Shown here: positions 10,396 to 19,481 of the stretch, in pieces
How positions within the stretch are numbered: position 1 is the stretch's first letter
Layout: each line of letters opens with the position of its first letter
Assembly: GCA_002749535.1 (NCBI GenBank)
Contig: MZZL01000017.1
Location: 1 to 22,120 of the forward strand
From: Apophysomyces variabilis
Taxonomy: Eukaryota > Mucoromycota > Mucoromycetes > Mucorales > Mucoraceae
Direction of reading: 5' to 3'
Length of the DNA stretch: 22,120 bases
The notes under the pieces: model-generated
Told to the model about the DNA's origin: nothing
Seen by the model: the letters and a program-made list of their open reading frames with translations, nothing else
The model's database searches: none
Program-made: the position numbers and the translations under genes

Positions 10396-11540
10396 TTAGA
10401 CATCGTTGAGGGATATTATCTCATCTTGAGATATAAGTTTGAGTGCGGATGGCGGATAATTGCGTGGGAGTAGTAGTCCTTGTTCATCCATAAGAACGTA
10501 AGATCCTCCTCGGGTTTCTCTGACGATGGTGTATGGACCATGGTAAGCGGGCTCTAGTTTGCTGCGTTGTATCTCTTTGATCATGACCTGGTTATTTGGT
10601 GCAAATTTCACCATTCGGTATTTCTTGTCAAATTTGCCTTTTTGTGCGTTTATGACAGCTTGTGTTCTTTCCGCAATTGCTGGAAATACCACATTGGTCA
10701 TGTTATCAATGCGTTGCAAAAGTTCTTCATTTGTCATAGGTGGTACGTTAGGATCGTTTGTGTAAGATTTGAACCCGTTCATTGCTCTTGCAAACATAAG
10801 GGTGTATAGAGAAGATCCTGTTCTTCTTGTTTCTTTTGCATTTACCGCCAGTTGAACGCTTGGTACATATAGGTCCCAATCTCTTGTTGCGCCTTTAATG
10901 CACTTTTTCAATGCGTTCACTGTTGTTTTAACCCAGCATTCGGCAACACCGTTAGCTCTTGGGTGATAAGGCGTGACTAGTCTGTGATCAAATCCAGATG
11001 ATTCAGAGAGTAATTTCATGAGGGAGTTGATGAACTCTTTTCCATTGTCAGATTGTAAATATTGAGGGAATCTGAAATCGCAAAAGACATTAATTACAGC
11101 TGTGACAACTGTGTCTTGAGATTTGTCAGATATAGCACGAAGAACACAGAAACGTGTGCAAATATCAAGCATAACCAATAGGTAATTTTTACCTGTATGA
11201 GTGGTTGTGAATAGACCTGCGAGGTCTATTGCCCAATGATCGCCTGGTAGATAAGCATGAATGGGGCGTAATGGATGATATCCCTTTATAGAGATGTTAT
11301 GTTTTTGGCATTCTATGCATTTGCGTACTGTGTCAACAGCATGTTTATGCATGTTGGGCCATGATAGACCATCATTGTGAAGTGCATTGACTATTGCATT
11401 TGCTCCAAAGTGTCTGAAAGCGTGTGCCTTCTCTAATAACTCTTGGCGTTCATCTTCTGGTAGTGTCATCATCTCTTTGGATTGAACTTCCACCGCTCTA
11501 TTAACGCACTTTCTCATACCTTGCAATGTATTTGTGGGAG

Positions 11541-11556
11541 CATTACCCCCTTCCAG
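11541..11556 (-). other. Internal copy of the E3 polypurine tract (candidate central PPT)
   Basis: Minus strand CTGGAAGGGGGTAATG, an exact 16-base match to the 3' PPT at 10045-10060. It lies in the linker between RNase H and integrase (KTLEGGNAP). Some elements, such as yeast Ty1 and lentiviruses, carry a second PPT in pol. Confidence 0.6.
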
Positions 11557-13415
11557 CGTTTTTGCCGGGGTAAAAAGGCGTGATAATTGATCAGGCAGAA
11601 TGTTGTCAAGTCCTGGAAGGTGCACAACATCAAAGTCATACTGTAAGATAGTATCGAGCCAATTGATCATCATGGCGTTTGCCACTTTTTGTGTATGGAG
11701 ATATGTCAATGCTTTGTGGTCAGTATAAAGGGTGAATTTGTTACTCCAGAGGTATTTGTGGAACTTTGTAAGAGCATATACAACGGCTAAAAGCTCTTAT
11801 TTTGTGGTAGAATAGTTCCATTCACTCTTTGAAAGAGCTCTTGCCATGAACCCTATGTGTCTTGTCTTGTTGTTGATAACCTGATATAGGGTGGCGCCTA
11901 TGCCTGTGTTTGAGGCGTCTGTGGCAACACTGAATGGATACTTTAGGTTTGAGTAGCACAGTATGGGTAGCCTGAGAAGAACCTTTTTGAGGTTGTTGAA
12001 AGCTGTGACGTGCTCCTCTTTCCAAACGTCTTCAAGTGTTCCTTCATTGCATAGCCTGTCTAATGGGGCTGTAAGCACGGATACGTTTGGTATGTGTTCG
12101 CGAAAGTAGTTGATTACGCCAAGGAAGCGTTGTATGTCAGTACCTGTGTAAGGTTCTGGCCATTCTTAGATGTTGCTCACTTTGCATAGATCCAGAGATA
12201 TTCCATTGCGCGATACACAGAAACCAAGGAGATGAACTGATTCTTGTGCGAAATAGCACTTCTTTGGGTTGAGGATTAGATTTACGCTGGTGAGCTTCTT
12301 TATGACCGTTTGGACATGTTGAGCATGTTCCTCCATAGTAACTGAGTGTATGATAATATCATCGACGAACGTGGTAATGAACGCGAAGTCTTTGAAGATG
12401 ATATTCATGACTCTTTGAAACTTAGATGATATTGGTTTAAGACCGAATGGACATCCTCTGAACATGTATTGTGTACCTTTGAAGGTAAATGCTGTTTTGG
12501 GTCTGTCTTCTTCATAAATCTCAAAGCGATGGAAAGCTGTTTTGAGGTCCAGAGTGGTGAATACCTGCGATTCTCCTAGCTTGTGGAAAATGTCTCCAAT
12601 GAGAGGCAGTGGATATCTGTCCTCCTTTAAGAGCTTGTTGATATGGCGTGGGTCTAGGCATGGATGTCGATCAGTGTAGTTACCGAACATATCCTTCTTT
12701 GGTGCCAAAGTGAGAGGACTATTCCAAGCTGTATCTACAGGAGCTTGTTCAATAGTTCCATCTTTGAGCCATGTATTGATGACTTCTTGAATTTTTGGTT
12801 CATACACAACTGGCAGTGGATACTGACGATGGTATGACATTACACCTTCAGGCGTGTCAATGTGTATTACCAATTCTGGAACAGTGCAGAAAGAAGTCTT
12901 TGGAATGCGTTCATTTGCTTCTAATGAGGGTTGAATGGCTTGAAGGAATGTTTCTCTTTCAGCCTTTGTACCTGCAGGTGAATTGTTTGGTTCTGGAGTG
13001 TCATTGGGAATATCACTTTTTACGTTGTTGTTGACTGCGTCATCCCATGAGGTAGCTATACCTGTGATGGCAATACCTAGTTTAGGCATAAGATCCAAAC
13101 CAATACTGACGTGTGTGTCAAGTGCAAGATCCATAACGATGAATGTGTGGGTGCATTGTTTACCCATGTACTGTAGTTGGATTTCAACTGTGCCATGACT
13201 TTCAGCAATTTGTTTTGTAGATGCGAGGTGGATTTTGTGTTTATTTTTTGTATTCAATAATAATTCTAATTCTCTTCCAAAGAGAGACTAACAAACGAAC
13301 TATTCGCACCAGTGTCTACCAGGGCCCACTGTTGACTACTCTGTAAAAGAATAGGTACAAAAATTGAATCAGTAGTTTTGTTTGCGATAGTTTGTTTAAG
13401 GTGCTTACCTTGTTT

Positions 13416-14729
13416 TTAGAGGTCTAATTTCTCCATGTCAATAGGTAGCATGGTGTCAGGATCATCAACATCCATGACCTTTGCCGCGCGGTTTGTGACG
13501 TATTTTTGTTTTTTGAAATTGAGGTATTCTTGGCAGGTATACCTGGGCTTGTATTCCTCCTTCTTGCAGTACCAGCAGAGATTGGTACTCCTGGACTTGG
13601 TATTCTGCTTGGAGTGCTCGGCTGCCTCCTGAACCATTTCTTTCCATAGATTGCAATCCTGTTTGGTGTGTGAGCCCTTAGGATGTAGTGGGCAACCTTT
13701 TTTGAGGAAATGGCCGCGCTTGTGTTTCCTGTAGTCGGAGTTGTCATCAGCAGTGTAATGGCGTTTGCCATTGTTCCATTGTTCGCCCATGTTGTGTGAC
13801 CTGGCAGTGTCTTCTCCGCAAGATGCCATGATTAATTGCGCCGCCTGGTATAAGTCATCCGTTAGGTCTAAACTGAAATGGTTTGTAAGAGTGGACCAGG
13901 CCTTCGTCTTGATACTGGGTAAAAGGGAGCAGACAAAGTTGTACACCAGATCAGAATCTTGCTAGAGGTTTGCCTCATAGGAAACTTCTTGGTACCTCTC
14001 CAAGAAAAGGCGGATAGACTCATTAGGACGTTGAGCCAAGTGGCGATGCTCATCCTTTTTGCGCCAAATGTAAAATAGATTGCCGAATTCTTTTTCCAAT
14101 TGGGCACAGGCTTGATTCCACTTTAACCCGCGGTCTACAAGTGTACAGGAGAACCATTGACGTTGAGTGTCATCGCAGGTAAGCCAGAAGAGACATTCCC
14201 AATGGTTGTCAAGGGGCACCAGATTGTACGCATGGAGTTGGACCTCAAAGGCGCTGATGAAGGTCTTGACTGAGTCATGTACTTTTTTGCTTTCATCCTG
14301 GATGGGACCACCACGAATTTGGAATGGCAGAAGATCCTTGGGAACCAGGGTGTAGAGTTTACCTCGTGTGGTAGGTGCAGTGTTTTCAGGAACCTCATTT
14401 AAGGTGTCATCCTCTTGAGCTGCCTTAGCTCATAGGAAAGCTTCCCAACAAGCTTCAGCATGGTCTAGGTCTGTTTGGGCACTGAGACGCTCTTGTTCAC
14501 TAGTAGCCTTATCCGCAAGGATCACCATAAGCCTAGTGAAAGCTGTCTTCTTTCTGTTTCTCAATATTTGCTCCAGTTCTTGAGCATTCACTGTATCCTC
14601 AAATGAGGTGTCAGCATTGGACATCACCATGTCCTCCATTTCAGCTTGTGTTGCGTGCATCACCATGGAGTTCTCCTGTTCAACAGGTATGTTGGCCAGG
14701 TTTTGAGCAGAGGTAGTGGGGACAGACAT
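13416..14729 (-). pseudogene. gag: E3 gag, two internal stops
   Basis: Capsid protein of the chromovirus. Start at ATG 14729 (MSVPTTSAQNL), 46 nt inside the 5' LTR end; an upstream in-frame ATG lies within the LTR and is unlikely. The capsid region includes LFWLTCDDTQRQWF and SIRLFLERYQEVSYEANL. Stops are TGA 14432-14430, TAG 13964-13962 (EANL-stop-QDSDLVYNF, probably Gln) and TAA 13418-13416 at the listed end. The frame continues past that last stop into the protease, so gag and PR were probably one polyprotein. The zinc knuckle is damaged: CWYCKKEEYKPRYTC has Glu-Tyr where Gly-His is expected (codons 13556-13551), both explained by transitions. Confidence 0.85.
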
Positions 14730-14774
14730 GATAAAAGAAAAATAAAATGGAATAGAAGAATTCAAAGGAAAAAA

Positions 14775-15127
14775 TGTATTATATGTAGATAGAAAAAGGG
14801 ACGAATAGAATCCTTTGAGACTGTTGGATATCTTTATTTCATTCAACTTGTCTGCCTATTTATAATTATTTGCTCTTATGCGGGATTTGTAATTAGTGAA
14901 CGTTCTTCTCGGCGATAGGTGTATGATTTAGCTAAGTATAATAACTGCGGTAGAGCAGTGTCACCTTGTCTTCATCCTCGGTGATAGATCTCTGATTTAG
15001 AGAAGAGGTGCAGTTGGTGTTCCAAACTAGAGAAGTTCACTGTAAATGGAAACACGTTAATTCTGATCATCCTGTTCATGGAACATAAGTACTAGGAAGT
15101 CACACTACAACAGCAACGTATACCACA
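14775..15127 (-). repeat. E3 5' LTR (353 bp, right copy)
   Basis: Upstream LTR of the minus-strand element, beginning TGTGGTATAC and ending TATAATACA on that strand. The next bases inward are T-rich (TTTTTTCC) and show no TGG of a standard tRNA primer site. Confidence 0.95.
14857..14864 (-). promoter_or_regulatory. TATA box in the E3 5' LTR
   Basis: TATAAATA on the minus strand, conserved at 9777-9784 in the other LTR, with AATAAA about 25 nt downstream. Likely promoter for E3 RNA. Confidence 0.55.
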
Positions 15128-15132
15128 CCCAT
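15128..15132. repeat. E3 right target-site duplication (CCCAT)
   Basis: Identical to 9689-9693; the interrupted gag/pol linker of E2 resumes after it. Confidence 0.95.
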
Positions 15133-18100
15133 CTACCAACAATTAAGAGCTATAAAAAAACGAATCCAGCGAACCAGATCCATACCAAATCTCCATGGAG
15201 GAAGATCTTAGTTATCTGAACCAGCTAAACACAATAAAACACACAGATCTCCCACTGTATGATATGGTCTGCAATGGCTTAAACTGCGAAGTACTTTTGG
15301 ACAGCAGAGCGTCCTGCTCATATATATCACCAAGACTGGTCCAAGGTCGTCCAAAGCAAGTGGTATCAGGTCGTCAAGTTGAAACAGCTGGTGGCCACAA
15401 GTTCCAGATCACAGAAGAAGTTACCTTGTTGCTAAACGCAGGTGGCTATGCACACGAAATAACAGCGTTTATCTTTGACACCAAGTTCGATTTGATTTTG
15501 GGGCATGATTGGATCAAAAGAATCAAACCAATGCCAGATTGGGATTGGGATATTTGGAAGATCGAGACTATGGATAAGGTTTATACCATTTAACTGAAAC
15601 ATGATCGCGAAGTTCTGGATTTGGCCTATCTCATATCGCACCATCAAGTCCAAAGGCTTCAAAGACAAAAGGAAACAGAGGACATGTTTCTCTGCTATGT
15701 CAAGTCCAACACACCAGAAATCAGCAAGCCCTTGGATTCCCGTTTTCCTTCACTGGTGGAAGAGTTCAAGGATGTTTTTCAAGATGCATTGCCTGGATTA
15801 CCTCCAGAGCAGGAAGTGACACATGTAATTGACACTGGTGATACAATACTGATCAATCGTACACCTTATAAGATGAGCCCATTAGAACTGGATGAGCTGC
15901 GCAAACAGCTAAAGGAATTACTCGATCTTCGCCTGATCCGCCTGAGTTCATCACCATGGGGAGCGCCAATATTATTTGTACGCAAGAAGAACGGTGAGAT
16001 GCGACTCTGTGTGGACTACCGAGCTATCAACCGCGTAACCAAGTGAAACTCACACCCTCTACCTTGTATTGATGAATGCTTGGAGCGTCTAGGAGGAGCA
16101 AGGTTTTTTTCAAGTATTGACCTCAAGAGTGGGTATCATCAAGTACGAATAAGAGAAGAAGATGTACCCAAGACCGCCTTTAACACTTGCTATGGTTCCT
16201 ATGAATTCTTGGTCCTGCCCTTTGGTCTCACCAACGCGCCACCAACGTTTCAGAGACTAATGAATTCGGTGCTTGGTGATGCTCTTGACAAGTTTGCCCT
16301 GGTGTATCTTGACGATATTCTCATTTTTAGCAAAACAGAAGACGAGCACTATGAACATGTCCGACATGTCCTTGAACAGCTCTGAAGAAGCAAGCTGATC
16401 ACAAACATTAAGAAGTGTGAGTTCAACAAGACCGAACTGCAGTTTCTAGGTTTCCAAGTATCAGCGAAAGGTATCTGGCCACCGACAGAAAAAGTAAAAG
16501 CAATCTAAGAATGGCCTGTACCTACAAACGTCCAAGAAGTTCGACAATTCGTTGGCCTTGGTTCACACTACAGACGTTTCATCTGTGACTTTTCTACCAT
16601 TGCATCTCCACTGATGGACTTAACAAAGGAAACAGGTACAAAGACAAGAGCTATCACATGGACGCCAGAGTGCCAAACTGCCTTCGAGGAAATCAAATCT
16701 CGAATGATCAATGCCCCAGTTCTGTTACCACCAGACTCTGAACTACCATACATAATTGAGACAGATGCTTCAGATTATGGTGTAGGCGCGGTATTACTGC
16801 AAGAAGGCCCTGATGGACTTATACATCCATTGGCATTTGAGTCAAAGAAACTGTCATTGGCAGAATGCAATTACCCAGCCCAAGAATGCAAATTGCTTGG
16901 CATATTACATGCTCTGAGAACGTGGCGTTGCTTCATTGAAGGACGACCATATACAATCTACACGGACCATCACCCTCTCAAGTATTTACGTATACAAGTA
17001 AAACTAACTCCTCGTTTGACTCGCTAGATGGCTGAATTGGAAGCCTATGACCCTGATATACAGTATAAACCTGGTCGTGAAAATCATGTGCCCAATGTAT
17101 TGTCAAGATGCAATGGATCATCCTGTGAAGCTAATGAATCACCTATTGAACCTGATTATCTTTATGCTGTCAAGGCGATCCAGGAATCTGATTGGCCGAA
17201 GTTCTATGCACTCTCCAAAGAAAAATGGCCTACCATTTACAAAGATCTCCTACATCAACATAGAGACAAGTTCGTGGTGCACTCAGATTAAGTGTTCAGA
17301 AAGATTAAGAAAGGTGATGACATTGTAGAGATTTGATTTGCTACATTTGCACAACGCGCTGAAATCATTCGACACTATCATACTGGATTTGGCCATGCAG
17401 GTAACCTCACAGTTTATGATATTGTCAAGAAAAGATGGTGGTGGCCCCATATGCGCAATGACATACAAGAATGGCTTCATGAATGTCCTCAATGTCAATT
17501 GGCTGCTAAAGCAGATCGCAATACACATCATGCTCTGATGCAACCGCTCAGTGTTCCTCCACCTTTCTCAAGATGGCACCTTGATTTTATCAGCGAACTT
17601 CCTACTACTATCAAGGGCAATCAGTGGATTTTGGTTGCTGTTGATTATGCAACAAACTGGACTGCTGCTCGTGCTCTCCTGGACGCCACTGGTCAAGCTG
17701 TGGCCGATTTCATTTATGAGGAAATTGTTATGCGCTTTGGTTGCCCTGCTGAAATGATAACAGATAGAGGACTGAATTTTATATTCAAAGTCTTGAACAT
17801 GTACCTGGGCCGCATCAAGATTTATCACCAGTTTACCTCTGCTTTTCACCCATGATCGAACAGAAAATGTGAGCGTACCAATGATATTCTCAAATGGATG
17901 CTCCAAAAATATGTCAATAGTGCCATTTCCCATTGGGACGAATACCTCGATACTGCCCTTTTTGCATGTCATATTCGCAAACATAGAACAACCAGATTCA
18001 GCCCTTTCTACATGGTTTATGGTCAAGAACCAGTTCTCCCTGGTGATTCTCTGCGCCCTTTCCTCACAGTTGAAACTTATGAAGACCCTGAAGTTCTTAT

Positions 18101-18521
18101 CAATGCTCGTAAACCTGCTCTACTACGCCTACAGGAAGCTTAAATTGCTGCCACAACCAAGTTGGAAGAAAACGCTAAGAGAGACAAGGCCATATAGGAT
18201 GCTACAATGAAACACCAAGTCTTCAAGGTCGGTGACCACGTTCTCATGCGCCACGAAAACAAATTTGGACTGGAATTCAACTGGTGAGGGCCCTACAAAA
18301 TAACAGCTGTGAATCCTGCTACTGATATCTACCAACTCAAAGACCTTTAAGGAAGAAAATACTCGTCCTGGGTATACACTGACCGCCTACGACCAATTTA
18401 TATCACTGGCCCAATTTCTGAAACCTGGTATGATCCTGCCACTGCCTGCGCTGCTGATCGTGCCAATACCGCCACTGCTGCTTCTTTTTCTTTGTTGCTC
18501 AAGGACGACCAACAGTCTTAG
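15128..18521 (+). pseudogene. pol: E2 pol (PR-RT-RNase H-integrase), twelve in-frame stops
   Basis: From about 15156 to the TAG at 18519-18521 everything lies in one frame with no indel. The frame is one base off that of gag upstream; a run of seven A at 15154-15160 is the likely place of change. Protease at 15300 reads DSR instead of DSG, so it should be dead. RT has YLDD at 16305-16316. RNase H has TDAS, but Lys at 16890 replaces the catalytic Glu (ECKLLGIL; E1 has EHELLAIL). Integrase has Asp 17583, Asp 17763 and Glu 17871. Stops: TAA 15591, TGA 16044, TGA 16383, TAA 16506, TAG 17025, TAA 17289, TGA 17334, TGA 17853, TAA 18141, TAG 18195, TGA 18285, TAA 18348. At 16044 and 17853 E1 has Arg. 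The final TAG touches the polypurine tract and is probably natural. Confidence 0.9.
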
Positions 18522-18531
18522 GGGGGAGTAT
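18521..18531 (+). other. E2 polypurine tract
   Basis: GGGGGGAGTAT immediately before TGTCGT of the 3' LTR; primer site for plus-strand synthesis. Confidence 0.85.
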
Positions 18532-18854
18532 TGTCGTGGCAAAAATCGTTAGACCAATCACGGTTAAGGACTGGATTTGGTAATCACCTTTTACGCTCAG
18601 CCATCGTCCATAAATGACAAGAACTACAAGTCTTCTTTGATCATTGATCTTTAATATAATACTCTCAGCTGTTTCCCTTTTGCATCTTATTACCATAGTG
18701 ATTACATAATTTATCCAGAATCAAAAAGATATAAATATTGGACACATTATAAAGAATAAAGAACATCTTCCGTTTTATCTTATTTTATTGTCTTCTACTA
18801 TTGTTCTGTCTTTACCTGGCCATTGAATTTCCAGCTCAGACTACGGCGACGACA
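18532..18854 (+). repeat. E2 3' LTR (323 bp)
   Basis: Starts TGTCGTGG and ends GACGACA, giving perfect 6-bp inverted ends (TGTCGT/ACGACA) that the 5' copy has partly lost by transition. TATAAAT is at 18730-18736. Confidence 0.95.
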
Positions 18855-18858
18855 TTAG
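18855..18858. repeat. E2 right target-site duplication (TTAG)
   Basis: Matches 8164-8167. Confidence 0.7.
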
Positions 18859-18860
18859 TA

Positions 18861-19164
18861 TGTCATTTTTGTAAAGTCAATTCACAGCTACTGTTTTGGA
18901 CGCGAGTTGCCAATCAAGCTGGAATATAGAAATCATAAAGGAACAGAAGTAAAAGATAAAAGTGTATAAGGGAATTCGATGATATTTATTTTTCACAAAC
19001 TATCCAAAGTATTTATATGTATGATATTTCTATAATTTTCTATGAGGCTGAAGATGCGAGAAGTATCTAGAAACTTCTTAGAAACCAATCGCAACTTCAA
19101 GAACTTCTTGGAAGGCTTTAGCAAAAAGAGTCTTTGCGTTCATGCGCTGATTCTGGCTCTAACA
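18861..19164 (-). repeat. Possible old solo LTR on the minus strand
   Basis: On the minus strand it would begin TGTTAGAGCC and end AAATGACA (TG to CA, 304 bp). TATAAAT (minus) at 19011-19017 is followed about 25 nt later by AATAAAT at 18984-18990, the same promoter and poly-A layout as the other LTRs. Upstream of this TATA box are two heat-shock-element-like arrays (19060-19077 and 19096-19113). No second copy is present and flanking bases match only loosely (AGTA and AGTG), so this is inference. The plus-strand ORF crossing this interval and the E4 LTR is not credible as a gene. Confidence 0.4.
19060..19113. promoter_or_regulatory. Two heat-shock-element-like arrays
   Basis: First array: GAA at 19060, ATC at 19065, GAA at 19070 and TTC at 19075, all five bases apart. 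Second: TTC at 19096, GAA at 19101, TCT at 19106 and GAA at 19111. Alternating GAA/TTC at five-base steps is the heat-shock-factor pattern; one unit in each array is imperfect. Confidence 0.35.
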
Positions 19165-19171
19165 AGTGTCA

Positions 19172-19192
19172 TATACCTTTTACCTCTTTTAG
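19172..19192 (+). repeat. 21-bp direct repeat, right copy
   Basis: Bases 6-26 of the E4 LTR, identical to 8147-8167. Confidence 0.85.
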
Positions 19193-19328
19193 AATCCTTT
19201 TGTGCAACCACGCTACTTAGTAGTATGACTTCCTTCAACGTGAGTCATTGCAATAATCGTAACACAAGCAACACTCTTCATGAGTTACCTCAAGTTAACC
19301 TTACAACAATAGACTTAGAATTAGACAT

Positions 19329-19335
19329 TATAAAT
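19329..19335 (+). promoter_or_regulatory. TATA box in the E4 LTR
   Basis: TATAAAT, 162 nt into the LTR and about 120 nt from its end, with AATAAA downstream; likely promoter for E4 RNA. Confidence 0.55.
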
Positions 19336-19458
19336 ATCAGTGAAAGCAAAACAAATAAAGATTATCTATCTTCTCTTATTTTATTGTATTATTATCTTTC
19401 GTCTATCATCCTTGTAGATCTTGCTTGGTATATTTCAGATCAGGATTGATATGACATT

Positions 19459-19473
19459 TGGTAGCTGATAAAA
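19459..19473 (+). other. Candidate E4 primer-binding site
   Basis: TGGTAGC begins two bases after the LTR end. TGGTAGC is complementary to the 3' end (GCTACCA) of eukaryotic initiator methionine tRNA, used by yeast Ty1 and Ty3. Only seven bases match clearly. Confidence 0.5.
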
Positions 19474-19481
19474 ACTTCCAC

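Larger units (their letters stand above)
10225..13415 (-). pseudogene. pol: E3 pol (PR-RT-RNase H-INT-chromodomain), three internal stops and one frameshift
   Basis: In order on the minus strand: protease DTG at 13316-13308, in the same frame as gag; a frame change near 13290 at a CTCTCT run, where two extra bases best explain the shift; RT with FVDD at 12369-12358; RNase H with TDAS at about 11919; HHCC region; integrase core with Asp 11226, Asp 11049 and Glu 10941 (35 residues between the last two); GPY motif (YHGPYTIV); chromodomain. Stops are TAA 12168-12166 (after KVSNI, before EWP), TAA 11799-11797 (STTK-stop-ELLAVV) and TAA 10398-10396 (before the chromodomain). The natural end is TGA at 10227-10225. 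AECWVKT near the catalytic Glu, where Arg is usual, fits CGC to TGC. Catalytic residues of RT and integrase are retained. Confidence 0.9.
9694..15127 (-). mobile_element. E3: Ty3/gypsy chromovirus nested in E2
   Basis: Complete element of 5434 bp on the minus strand with two 353-bp LTRs and CCCAT duplications. Reading on the minus strand: 5' LTR (15127-14775), gag (14729-13416), protease, RT, RNase H, integrase, chromodomain (ending 10225), polypurine tract and 3' LTR (10046-9694). The chromodomain and FVDD-type RT set it apart from E1, E2 and E4. It has six internal stops and one 2-nt frameshift. Confidence 0.95.
8168..18854 (+). mobile_element. E2: Ty3/gypsy LTR retrotransposon, split by nested E3
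   Basis: Bounded by aligned LTRs (8168-8488 and 18532-18854) with TTAG on both sides. Gag is at 8593-9693 and pol at 15128-18521; E3 occupies 9694-15127. Without E3 the element would be about 5.2 kb, normal for Ty3/gypsy. Domain order is gag-PR-RT-RH-INT, with no chromodomain. It is closely related to E1 and E4 and carries 23 internal stops. Confidence 0.93.
19167..19456 (+). repeat. E4 5' LTR (290 bp)
   Basis: Starts TGTCATAT and ends ATATGACA, a perfect 8-bp inverted pair. TATAAAT at 19329-19335 and AATAAAG about 20 nt later match the layout of the E2 LTR. Boundaries rest on these ends and on the TGG just inside, because the 3' LTR is not in the window. Confidence 0.78.

Noticed and set aside
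12795..13198. Two overlapping plus-strand ORFs
   Set aside because: Antisense shadows of E3 protease-RT.
19042..19449. 135-residue ORF with a hydrophobic C-terminal part
   Set aside because: It crosses the left boundary of the E4 LTR and contains that LTR's TATA box and poly-A signal; no family resemblance.
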